A stretch of DNA of 7,446 nt from Methanoregulaceae archaeon UBA288 (GCA_002495225.1 DAEF01000242.1:1-7446), one strand, 5' to 3'; positions 1 to 5,867 are shown, numbered from the stretch's first letter. Notes: generated by a model from the letters alone, not told the origin. Translations and numbers: made by a program.

Positions 1-719
1 TCGTAGATCAGGTCCACGATCAGCTTCGTCTCGTGCAGCACCTCGAGGTAGGCCATCTCCGGCGCGTACCCCGCCTCGACGAGCGTCTCGAACCCGTTCT
101 TGATGAGCGAGGTGATCCCGCCGCAGAGCACGGCCTGCTCGCCGAAGAGGTCCGTCTCCGTCTCCTCCGCGAAGGTCGTCTCGAGTACCACCGCGCGCGT
201 CGCGCCAATCCCCTTCGCGTACCCGAGGGCCGTCGCCTTCGCCTTACCGCTCGCGTCCTGGTGGATCGCGATAAGCGCGGGCACGCCCTTGCCCTCCTCG
301 TACGTCCGGCGGACCATGAAACCGGGCCCCTTCGGCGCGACCATGATCACGTCCACGTTCGGCGGGGGCACGATCTGGCCGAAGTGGATGTTGAACCCAT
401 GGGAGAACATCAGGGTCTTGCCGTCCGCGAGGTGCGGCCGGATCTCGGTCGCGTACACCCGCCCCTGCGTCTCGTCGGGCAACAGCACCTGGACGATATC
501 GGCCTTCTTCACGGCCTCGGCGACCGGAAAGACCTGGAACCCGTCCCCGCTCGCCTGCTCCCACGACCGGCCGGGCCGCAGTCCGATGATCACGTCCAGG
601 CCCGAGTCGCGGAGGTTCAGGGCCTGGCCCCGCCCCTGGGAACCGTACCCGATCACCGCGATCTGCCTGCCCTGCACGGCGCCGATGTCGGCGTCCGACT
701 CGTAGTATTTCTGGATCAT
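1..719 (-). CDS. ilvC: Ketol-acid reductoisomerase (partial, N-terminal 239 residues)
   Basis: Class I ketol-acid reductoisomerase. It isomerises and reduces 2-acetolactate or 2-aceto-2-hydroxybutyrate with NAD(P)H in valine, leucine and isoleucine synthesis, in the cytoplasm. Reading the minus strand from ATG 719-717 gives MIQKYYESDAD, then the Rossmann motif GYGSQG (residues 24-29), SHGFNIHFG with catalytic-type H107, and the start of the knotted C-terminal domain: ETDLFGEQ with metal ligands D190 and E194, and E226 and E230 in EVLHE. All four acidic ligands of the family are visible. The gene runs off the left edge; family members are about 330 residues, so roughly the last 90 codons are missing. 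No other in-frame start lies upstream within 40 bases. A GAGGAG sits directly against the ATG, too close for normal Shine-Dalgarno spacing. Divergent from mptA. Confidence 0.96.
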   Translation of the reverse strand, partial: MIQKYYESDADIGAVQGRQIAVIGYGSQGRGQALNLRDSGLDVIIGLRPGRSWEQASGDGFQVFPVAEAVKKADIVQVLLPDETQGRVYATEIRPHLADGKTLMFSHGFNIHFGQIVPPPNVDVIMVAPKGPGFMVRRTYEEGKGVPALIAIHQDASGKAKATALGYAKGIGATRAVVLETTFAEETETDLFGEQAVLCGGITSLIKNGFETLVEAGYAPEMAYLEVLHETKLIVDLIY

Positions 720-784
720 CTCCTCGTCATCCCTGGCCCGAAGCCATATACATATTAAATACTAGGGAATAAACTGTTTACCTT
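720..784. promoter_or_regulatory. A/T-rich divergent promoter region of ilvC and mptA
   Basis: This is the only A/T-rich stretch between the two divergent genes. On the minus strand, TATTTAATATG (about 752-762) and GTATAT (about 746-751) resemble archaeal TATA boxes. Placing transcription starts about 25 bp away gives ilvC a leader of only about 5-15 nt. On the plus strand, TATTAAATAC (753-762) or the AATAAAC stretch (769-774) could serve mptA, implying a leader of roughly 40-55 nt. A perfect small palindrome, TAAAC-T-GTTTA (770-780), lies between the two promoters and could be an operator or simply part of a TATA element. Box positions are by eye only. Confidence 0.5.
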
Positions 785-813
785 CGTTTTTGGCGCATAC
801 GGGTGCCAATCGG
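785..813 (+). promoter_or_regulatory. Inverted element upstream of mptA, shared with the frh promoter
   Basis: CGTTTTTGGCG (785-795) is followed after 8 bases by TGCCAATCGG (804-813). TTGGCGC (790-796) can pair with GTGCCAA (803-809), one pair being G-T, around a 6-base loop. The same two sequence blocks recur in reversed order upstream of frhA (1920-1943). The element lies 23 bp before the mptA start codon, near or just after the predicted transcription start, so it could be an operator or a leader hairpin. The repeat is seen directly; any regulatory role is inference. Confidence 0.45.
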
Positions 814-836
814 CAAGGGTGTTGAGGCCCGGAGTA

Positions 837-1790
837 ATGGAACTACCTGATGTCCAGTCCACCTGCCCCGACGTGCGGATCAACCTGACGCGCGTCGGTG
901 TTAAGAACGTCAAGAAACTGGTCGAGGTCTCGCGCAAGAACAAGCGGCCCGTCATCTTCATCTCCACGTTCGATATCTTCGTCGACCTTCCCGGATCACT
1001 CAAGGGCGCGAACCTCTCGCGCAACTTCGAGGTGATCGACGAGGTCCTGCAGAAGGCGATCGAGGGAGACGTCGCGGAGATCGAGCAGCTCTGCAGCGAG
1101 GTGGCCCGCGGGCTCCTCGATCGTCACGAGTACGCGGACCGGACCGAGGTGATCATGCGGTCCGAGTTCATGGTCAAGCGCGAGACGCCGGTCTCGAAGA
1201 CCGGCTGCCACGAGGTCGTCAAGGTCAACGCCCGGGCGATCGCGCAGCGCGCCTTCCACGAACCGATCGTCCGGAAGTCGATCGGGGCCGAGGTGACCGG
1301 CATGACGGCCTGCCCGTGCGCGCAGAACATCATGGCCGAGCACGCGGCCCAGGTGCTGAACGAGCTCGGCGTGAGCCGCGAGACCGCGGCGAAGTTCTTC
1401 GAGAAGGTCCCGATGGCGACCCACAACCAGCGCGGGCGCGGCTTCCTCTGCATCGAGGTCGACGACGACCAGCACGTGGACCTCGAGACGATCATCACGA
1501 TCCTCAAGGACTCGATGTCGGCCCGGACGTACGAACTCCTCAAGCGCGGCGACGAGTCGTTCGTCGTGATGGCCGCGCACCAGAACGCTCGCTTCGTCGA
1601 GGACTGCGTCCGCGAGATGGCGAAGAAGGTGCTGGCTACCTTCAGCGATCTGCCGGGGGACACCCGGATCACGATCAAGCAGACGAACGAGGAGTCGATC
1701 CACCAGCACGACGCCTACGCCGAGCGGAAGGCGACGCTGGCCGAGCTCGTGGTCGAACTTTCGGAGGAGAACGGGAATTCGCGTTCATAA
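837..1790 (+). CDS. mptA: GTP cyclohydrolase MptA (type IB, archaeal methanopterin pathway)
   Basis: Fe(II)-dependent GTP cyclohydrolase that opens GTP to 7,8-dihydroneopterin 2',3'-cyclic phosphate, the first step of tetrahydromethanopterin synthesis. The protein is 317 residues, the usual length for MptA. It shows the family's conserved blocks: the N-terminal DVRINLTRVGVKNVKK stretch, SKTGCHEVVKVNARA in the middle, TACPCAQ with C159 and C161, THNQRGRG with H196, and SMSARTYELLKRGDE near the C-terminus. C159 and the nearby histidines are the expected metal and catalytic residues. ATG 837 is preferred because homologues start at this point. GAGG (824-827) gives a Shine-Dalgarno with 9-base spacing, and a GTG at 819 in frame would add only six unremarkable residues. 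It reads away from ilvC and sits ahead of frh, from which it is separated by hairpins and a fresh promoter, so it is probably its own transcription unit. Confidence 0.95.
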   Translation: MELPDVQSTCPDVRINLTRVGVKNVKKLVEVSRKNKRPVIFISTFDIFVDLPGSLKGANLSRNFEVIDEVLQKAIEGDVAEIEQLCSEVARGLLDRHEYADRTEVIMRSEFMVKRETPVSKTGCHEVVKVNARAIAQRAFHEPIVRKSIGAEVTGMTACPCAQNIMAEHAAQVLNELGVSRETAAKFFEKVPMATHNQRGRGFLCIEVDDDQHVDLETIITILKDSMSARTYELLKRGDESFVVMAAHQNARFVEDCVREMAKKVLATFSDLPGDTRITIKQTNEESIHQHDAYAERKATLAELVVELSEENGNSRS

Positions 1791-1821
1791 CCGCGCATAA
1801 GAATACCACATCATCTTTCTC

Positions 1822-1884
1822 CCCCGAAACGGGGATCCTTCCCTGCCGCCCTCCGGGCGGCGCACGCCGACGGGTTCGGCGTGC
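1822..1884 (+). terminator. Three tandem hairpins after mptA (probable terminator or RNA element)
   Basis: Three perfect stems follow one another: CCCCG-AAA-CGGGG (1822-1834), GCCGCCC-TCC-GGGCGGC (1845-1861) and a 9-bp stem GCACGCCGA / TCGGCGTGC with a 5-base loop (1862-1884). They start 31 bp after the mptA stop, are preceded by TCATCTTTCT and followed by TATCTATTCT. This could end mptA transcription, although archaeal terminators depend mainly on T-tracts and those here are short. A structured 3' UTR or small RNA is the alternative. Confidence 0.45.
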
Positions 1885-1917
1885 TATCTATTCTGAAATC
1901 CGTCGGAAACCGGGCCG

Positions 1918-1946
1918 TTTGCCAATCGGATACCGTTTTGGCGAAA
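1918..1946 (+). promoter_or_regulatory. Imperfect inverted repeat just upstream of the frh promoter
   Basis: The left arm TGCCAATCGG (1920-1929) and right arm CCGTTTTGGCG (1933-1943) flank ATA. GCCAA pairs with TTGGC and CGG with CCG, with a 1-versus-2 base mismatch between them. Flanking TTT (1918-1920) and AAA (1944-1946) extend the dyad after one bulged G. It lies about 10 bp upstream of the TATA box, where archaeal activators or repressors commonly bind. The left arm is identical over 10 bases to a sequence upstream of mptA. Candidate operator; the binding protein is unknown. Confidence 0.5.
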
Positions 1947-1950
1947 ATAG

Positions 1951-1967
1951 CAGAAAGGTTATATCCC
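1951..1967 (+). promoter_or_regulatory. frh operon promoter (BRE and TATA box)
   Basis: CAGAAAGG followed by TTATAT matches the archaeal arrangement of a purine-rich BRE and TATA box and is the best such match in the gene-free stretch before frhA. Transcription would be expected to start about 25 bp downstream, around 1984-1990, giving a leader of about 100 nt. A second, weaker TATA-like stretch, GTGTATAC (1984-1991), lies at that point. Confidence 0.6.
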
Positions 1968-1984
1968 GTGCGCGTGTAAGATGG

Positions 1985-2086
1985 TGTATACGTACCCTGT
2001 ACGTCCGACCGGCCCGCCAGCGGCGGTCCGTCGATAAGACCCTGTACCGGCTGTCGAACACACCGAATTCCCACGAGGAGATTCAA
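1985..2086 (+). promoter_or_regulatory. Structured leader of the frh transcript
   Basis: Roughly 100 bases with no convincing gene separate the predicted transcription start from frhA. At its 5' end is a perfect palindrome, ACGTAC-CCT-GTACGT (1990-2004). Next is a G/C hairpin with arms GACCG and CGGTC (about 2007-2028). The 9-mer ACCCTGTAC occurs twice (1994-2002 and 2039-2047). The ribosome binding site GAGGAG (2075-2080) lies 6 bases before the TTG start of frhA. The palindrome could be an operator at the transcription start or a 5' stem protecting the mRNA. No known riboswitch class was recognised. Confidence 0.4.
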
Positions 2087-3454
2087 TTGTCGAAAGTTAT
2101 TGAGATATCCCCAACCACCCGGCATGAGGGACACTCGAAGCTCGTCTTGAAGGTCGATGATCAGGGGATCATCGAGCGCGGAGACTGGCTTTCCATCACG
2201 CCGGTCCGAGGCATCGAGAAGCTCGCGATCGGTAAGACCGCCGAGCAGGTGCCGAAGATCGCGTCCCGCGTCTGTGGTATCTGTCCGATCGCCCACTGCC
2301 TTGCCGGCGTGGAAGCGATGGAGGCTTCGATGGGCGTCTACATCCCGGACGACGCCTACCTGCTCCGTGTGATCCTGCAGTGCGCGAACCGCGTCCACTC
2401 GCACGCGCTGCACAACATCCTCTCGCTCCCGGACATGTACATCCCCGGGACGGACACGAAGATCAACCCGTTCACGCCCGAAGAGCCCGTCCGGTCGGTC
2501 GCGAAGCGCATCCAGCGGATCCGCGAGATCGCCCAGACCATCGGCGAGATCTCCGGCGGCGAGTGCATCCACCCGTCGAACCCCCGCGTCGGCGGCATGT
2601 ACAAGAACCTCCAGCCCCGCGCGGTCTCGAAGGTCTACGACCTGGCCAAGGAGGGCGTCGTGCTCGCCCGCGACCACATGGAGTTCATGATCGCGGTCTT
2701 CCGGAACTACCAGAAGCGCGACTGGGCAGAGGTCGGCGGCATGAAGGTCGACATCCCGGACACGCTCGGGTACCACAACCAGGGCTACATGGCTGCGGAC
2801 CCGCTCTACGGCTCGTCGAGCCTGGACGAAAACCCCCGGTGGGACCCTGCCCGCTGGAACGAGACCCGTCCCTGGGACTGGTACATGGGCGAGATGGAGA
2901 TCACCGACGACTACCCCGAGTACCCGATCGGCGGCACCACGCCGAAGGGCGCCAAGGCCTGGCCCCAGATGGAGGCCTGCACGGGCGTCCCGCTCTACGA
3001 CGGCCAGCCTGTCGAGGTCGGCCCGCGGGCGCGTCTCAACGTGTTCAGGGGCTACGACGAGAAGGGCACCATGGCCCAGCAGATCGCCAGGTCGATGGAG
3101 TTCCCGGACTCGTTCTACAAGATCATCGAGTGCTGCGACGCCCTGAACACGTCGGCATCGGTGATGGCCGACGAGGTCCCGCAGGGCGACGGCTCGCTCG
3201 GATGGGCGGCGAACGAGGCCCCGCGCGGCTGCGACGTCCACCTGGCCCGCGTCCTGGACGGCCGTGTCCAGTTCTACTCGATGCTCGTCCCGACCACCTG
3301 GAACTTCCCGACCTGCAGCCGTGCCCTCACCGGTGCACCGTGGCAGCTGGCCGAGGTCATCATGCGTGGCTACGACCCCTGCGTCTCGTGCGCGACGCAC
3401 ATGATCGTCGTGGACGAGGACAAGCGGCTCGTGGCAGAGAAACTGATACAGTAG
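2087..3454 (+). CDS. frhA: Coenzyme F420-reducing [NiFe] hydrogenase, alpha (catalytic) subunit
   Basis: Large subunit of the group 3a F420-reducing hydrogenase. It splits H2 at the NiFe(CN)2CO centre and passes electrons to FrhG. The 455-residue reading is normal for the family. The nickel-binding pairs are both present: RVCGIC (C63, C66) and DPCVSC (C432, C435). The N-terminal TTRHEGHSK is typical of NiFe large subunits. After H438 come 17 residues, the C-terminal extension that the protease FrhD removes once nickel is inserted. The start is TTG 2087: it is the only in-frame initiation codon near the conserved N-terminus, and it has GAGGAG 6 bases upstream. An open frame continues far upstream but is not protein-like. 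First gene of the frhADGB operon, with its own promoter. Confidence 0.97.
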   Translation: MSKVIEISPTTRHEGHSKLVLKVDDQGIIERGDWLSITPVRGIEKLAIGKTAEQVPKIASRVCGICPIAHCLAGVEAMEASMGVYIPDDAYLLRVILQCANRVHSHALHNILSLPDMYIPGTDTKINPFTPEEPVRSVAKRIQRIREIAQTIGEISGGECIHPSNPRVGGMYKNLQPRAVSKVYDLAKEGVVLARDHMEFMIAVFRNYQKRDWAEVGGMKVDIPDTLGYHNQGYMAADPLYGSSSLDENPRWDPARWNETRPWDWYMGEMEITDDYPEYPIGGTTPKGAKAWPQMEACTGVPLYDGQPVEVGPRARLNVFRGYDEKGTMAQQIARSMEFPDSFYKIIECCDALNTSASVMADEVPQGDGSLGWAANEAPRGCDVHLARVLDGRVQFYSMLVPTTWNFPTCSRALTGAPWQLAEVIMRGYDPCVSCATHMIVVDEDKRLVAEKLIQ

Positions 3455-3463
3455 GTCCGGTGG

Positions 3464-3937
3464 ATGCTGTTCCCACGGATCGTGGTGGCGGGGTGCGGCA
3501 ACCCCCTCTTCGCGGACGACGGCTTCGGCCCGGCCGTGATCGAGGCGCTGCAGGAGGTCGACCTGCCCGACGACGTCAAGGCAATCGACGCCGGGCTCGG
3601 CGGCCCCCATTTCGTCTTTACCCTGCTCGATCCCGAGGTCACCGAGCGGCTGATCATCGTCGACTGCGCGGACTTCGGGGGAGAACCCGGCCAGCTCGCG
3701 CGGCTGAAGGTGGAGGACCTGCCTCCGGGCGCCTATCGCGACGCCCACTCGTGGGATCTCCAGGAGCCGCTGCAGCGGATCAAGGACCGGATCGAGATCA
3801 CGATCATCGGGTGCCAGCCCAAACGCGTCACCGCGCCTGAGTACGAGATGGGGCTCTCTGAAGAAGTTGAATCGGCGATACCGAGGACGGTAGCGTTCAT
3901 ACTCAACGAACTAGGAGTCGAGAATGGGACTCTTTGA
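3464..3937 (+). CDS. frhD: Hydrogenase maturation endopeptidase FrhD (M52/HycI family)
   Basis: Nickel-dependent endopeptidase that cleaves the C-terminal tail of the FrhA precursor after the NiFe site is loaded, closing the active site. The protein is 157 residues, typical for the family. It begins RIVVAGCGNPLFADDGFGP, the signature fold start. By comparison with HybD the nickel-binding residues are D19 (glutamate in HybD), D67 in IIVDCADF, and H95 in DAHSWDL. The HSW motif is characteristic of frh-linked proteases. ATG 3464 follows the frhA stop by 9 bp. An AGGT overlapping that stop codon (3453-3456) can serve as Shine-Dalgarno, suggesting translational coupling. Its end overlaps the long reading of frhG by 14 bp. 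It should act on FrhA in the cytoplasm and is not part of the finished hydrogenase. Confidence 0.95.
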   Translation: MLFPRIVVAGCGNPLFADDGFGPAVIEALQEVDLPDDVKAIDAGLGGPHFVFTLLDPEVTERLIIVDCADFGGEPGQLARLKVEDLPPGAYRDAHSWDLQEPLQRIKDRIEITIIGCQPKRVTAPEYEMGLSEEVESAIPRTVAFILNELGVENGTL

Positions 3938-4910
3938 GAGGATTCTCGTCATCTTCCAGAAGAAAGACGTCACGGTGAAGACACCGCAGACGCCTGCTCC
4001 GATACCGGTAGCAGAACCGGCCGCCCCGCCCACGGAGGCGATCCCGGCCGAGCGTGCACCGGTGGTGGAGGAGCAGAGGCCTGCCGTCCCCCCTGATGAG
4101 AAGGAACCAACAACGGCACAACCCGATATTAAGGAGGTAAAACCTGTGTCTGACAAAATTACCGCCGGCCACGTGCACATGAGTGGATGCACGGGCTGCG
4201 AGGTTGCATTAGCGGATAACTACGCGGGACTCCTGACCCTGCTCGACAAGTACGTCGACTGGGTCTACGACCTGACGCTCATAGACGTGCGGCACATCCC
4301 CGAGATGGATGTCGCGCTCGTCGAGGGCTCGGTCTGCATCAACGACCGCATCTCGGTCGAGGAGATCCGCGAGACGAGAAAGAAGGCAAAAATCGTCGTG
4401 GCGCTGGGATCCTGCGCGACGTACGGGAACATCACCCGGTTCTGCCGGGGGGGGCAGCAGAACCAGCCTCAGCACGAGGCCTATCTGCCGATCGGCGACC
4501 TGATCAAGGTCGACGTCTACCTCCCCGGGTGCGGACCGTCGCCCCAGCTGATCAGGAACGTCTGCGTGGCTGCGTACCTGCTCCTGAAGGGCAACGCCGA
4601 CCAGCAGGCGCTCGCGACGGCCTACCTGAAGCCGCTCATGATGCTGCCGGAGCGCGGCACGTCGGCCTGCTTCTGCGACCTGATGTACGAGGTCATTGAC
4701 CAGGGGCTCTGCATCGGCTGCGGCGCCTGCGCGGCGGCCTGCCCGGTCCGTGCGATCACGCACGAGTACGGCAAGCCCCAGGGCCAGCGTGACCTCTGCA
4801 TCAAGTGCGGGGCCTGCTACAACCAGTGCCCGCGCTCGTGGTACAGCTTCGACGTGGTCAACCAGTACGAGTCGATCATGGAGACGATCGACGCTGCGAT
4901 GGAGCCCTGA
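3924..4910 (+). CDS. frhG: F420-reducing hydrogenase, gamma (Fe-S) subunit with an N-terminal extension
   Basis: Electron-transfer subunit between the FrhA NiFe centre and FrhB. The full reading is 328 residues. Core residues 75-328 match ordinary FrhG: SGCTGC (C89, C92), GSCATYG (C164) and PGCGPSP (C203) ligate the proximal 4Fe-4S cluster. Two ferredoxin-type motifs, CIGCGACAAACP (C263-C273) and CIKCGACYNQCP (C292-C302), hold two more. The first 74 residues are extra: a short amphipathic, Lys-ended helix (MGLFERILVIFQKK), then a linker with 15 prolines in residues 20-74. ATG 3924 has AGGAG 6 bases upstream and overlaps frhD by 14 bp. However, GTG 4146 has a far stronger Shine-Dalgarno and gives a standard-length 254-residue protein. 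Either or both may be used. The extension's codons are less G/C-biased at third positions than the core's. Confidence 0.96.
   Translation: MGLFERILVIFQKKDVTVKTPQTPAPIPVAEPAAPPTEAIPAERAPVVEEQRPAVPPDEKEPTTAQPDIKEVKPVSDKITAGHVHMSGCTGCEVALADNYAGLLTLLDKYVDWVYDLTLIDVRHIPEMDVALVEGSVCINDRISVEEIRETRKKAKIVVALGSCATYGNITRFCRGGQQNQPQHEAYLPIGDLIKVDVYLPGCGPSPQLIRNVCVAAYLLLKGNADQQALATAYLKPLMMLPERGTSACFCDLMYEVIDQGLCIGCGACAAACPVRAITHEYGKPQGQRDLCIKCGACYNQCPRSWYSFDVVNQYESIMETIDAAMEP
4131..4148 (+). promoter_or_regulatory. Strong internal ribosome binding site and GTG start inside frhG
   Basis: AAGGAGGT (4131-4138), nearly the full complement of the 16S rRNA tail, stands 7 bases before GTG 4146, in frame with the upstream ATG 3924. 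The surrounding bases, GATATTAAGG and CAAAATTACC, are unusually A/T-rich for this window, as expected around a real start site. Initiation here gives MSDKITAGHVHMSGCTGC, the normal FrhG N-terminus. This is the strongest Shine-Dalgarno noticed among the gene starts in the window. Confidence 0.75.
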
Positions 4911-4920
4911 GGTGAGTATC

Positions 4921-5796
4921 ATGGTTCAGGACATCTTCCTAGGCAACTACACGTCCTGCGTCGCCGCACGCAGCACCAACCGTGCAATCCTCGCGGGATC
5001 GCAGGACGGCGGCATCGTCACCCAGCTCTTCGCGTTCGCGCTGGAAGAGGGGATCATCGACGGCGCGATCGTGGCCGGCCCCGGCGACGAACCCTACCGC
5101 CCCCGCCCGATGGTGGCGACCACGGTCGCCGAGCTCTATGCCGCCCGCGGCACGAAGTACAACATCTGCCCGAACGTCTCCTTCATCAAGGAGGCGACCC
5201 GGTCGTACGGCCTCGACAGGGTCGGCATCGTCGGGACGCCCTGCCAGATGCAGGCGATTCGGAAGGGCCAGCTCTACCCGGTCGGCCTGCGCGATGTCCC
5301 CGATAAGATCGCCCTCGCGATCGGGATCTTCTGCATGGAGAACTTCCCGTACCAGTCGATCGTCCAGCTCGTCGAGGACCACGCCAACACGAAGATGGAG
5401 AACGTCGTCAAGATGGACATCGGCAAGGGCAAGTTCTGGGTCTACACCGAGCGCGGTGCGGTCATCCAGCTCCCGCTGAAGATCACCCACAAGTACGAGC
5501 AGCCCGGCTGCCACGTCTGCCTCGACTACGTCGCCAACCTGGGGGACGTGTCGACCGGCTCGGTGGGCACGCCCGACGGCTGGTCCACGGTCTTCGTCCG
5601 CTCGAAGAAGGGCAACGACGTCTGGTCGAAGGCGATGGCCGCCGGCTGCTTCGAGACGAAGCCGATCGAGGAGGTCAAGCCCGGGCTGGAGCTCGTGACG
5701 AAGCTCGCGACCGAGAAGATCACCAAGAACCGCAAGACCCTCGAGGAGCGCGCCAGCTTCGGCGTCGCCAAGGGCCTGCGGAACCCCTACATCTAA
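4921..5796 (+). CDS. frhB: F420-reducing hydrogenase, beta subunit (FAD, Fe-S, F420 site)
   Basis: FrhB holds the FAD and a 4Fe-4S cluster and carries out hydride transfer to coenzyme F420. It belongs to the FrhB/FdhB/FpoF family. The protein is 291 residues, a normal length. Conserved blocks are FLGNYTSCVAA at the N-terminus, GTPCQMQAIRKG (C108), the IGIFCMENF block (C138), PGCHVCLDYVANLGDVSTG (C197, C200), and VGTPDGWSTVFVR. The cysteines fit cluster ligation and the Gly-rich segments fit flavin binding. ATG 4921 is supported by GAGGTGAG overlapping the frhG stop codon (about 4908-4915), leaving a 10-bp gap and likely translational coupling. Last gene of the operon, closed by a T6 tract. 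FrhB-like proteins also occur with formate dehydrogenase and Fpo, but the A-D-G-B order fixes this one as Frh. Confidence 0.97.
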   Translation: MVQDIFLGNYTSCVAARSTNRAILAGSQDGGIVTQLFAFALEEGIIDGAIVAGPGDEPYRPRPMVATTVAELYAARGTKYNICPNVSFIKEATRSYGLDRVGIVGTPCQMQAIRKGQLYPVGLRDVPDKIALAIGIFCMENFPYQSIVQLVEDHANTKMENVVKMDIGKGKFWVYTERGAVIQLPLKITHKYEQPGCHVCLDYVANLGDVSTGSVGTPDGWSTVFVRSKKGNDVWSKAMAAGCFETKPIEEVKPGLELVTKLATEKITKNRKTLEERASFGVAKGLRNPYI

Positions 5797-5797
5797 T

Positions 5798-5823
5798 CCT
5801 TTTTTCGGCGTCGCCGCCGGCGA
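5798..5823 (+). terminator. Oligo-T terminator of the frh operon
   Basis: CC followed by six T residues (5800-5805) begins just after the frhB TAA. It is the longest T run seen in the window and fits archaeal intrinsic termination. A small stem, TCGCC-GCC-GGCGA (5811-5823), follows rather than precedes the T-tract. Confidence 0.6.
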
Positions 5824-5825
5824 TG

Positions 5826-5867
5826 CACATATCCGATCCGTCCGACATACAGTATCCCTGACTGCGG
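5826..5867 (+). promoter_or_regulatory. Possible promoter and short leader of the CetZ-like gene
   Basis: CACATATCC (5826-5834) is a weak TATA candidate 34 bp before ATG 5868, which would give a leader of only about 10-15 nt. No Shine-Dalgarno precedes the ATG (the context is CTGACTGCGG), so the message may be nearly leaderless. An in-frame TGA at 5859-5861 rules out a longer protein. Weak evidence. Confidence 0.3.

Noticed and set aside
33..758. 241-codon plus-strand frame at the left edge
   Set aside because: The minus strand here encodes ketol-acid reductoisomerase with all four metal ligands. The plus frame has no motif and runs across the ilvC promoter.
819..836. GTG 819 as an alternative mptA start
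   Set aside because: It would add six residues (MLRPGV) before the conserved start and falls close to the inverted element. ATG 837 fits the family length better.
1316..2086. Open extension of the frhA frame upstream into mptA
   Set aside because: It crosses the hairpins, promoter and leader, overlaps mptA in another frame, and reads as Arg-rich nonsense. The conserved FrhA N-terminus begins at TTG 2087.
1811..3748. 645-codon open frame on the minus strand opposite frhA
   Set aside because: It is the complement of a G/C-biased real gene. Its translation is Arg/Asp/Leu/Val-rich with no recognisable motif, while the plus strand encodes a textbook FrhA.
3935..3937. frhD/frhG overlap as a programmed frameshift fusion
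   Set aside because: frhG has its own ATG with a well-placed AGGAG. A 14-bp overlap is ordinary translational coupling and no slippery sequence was seen.
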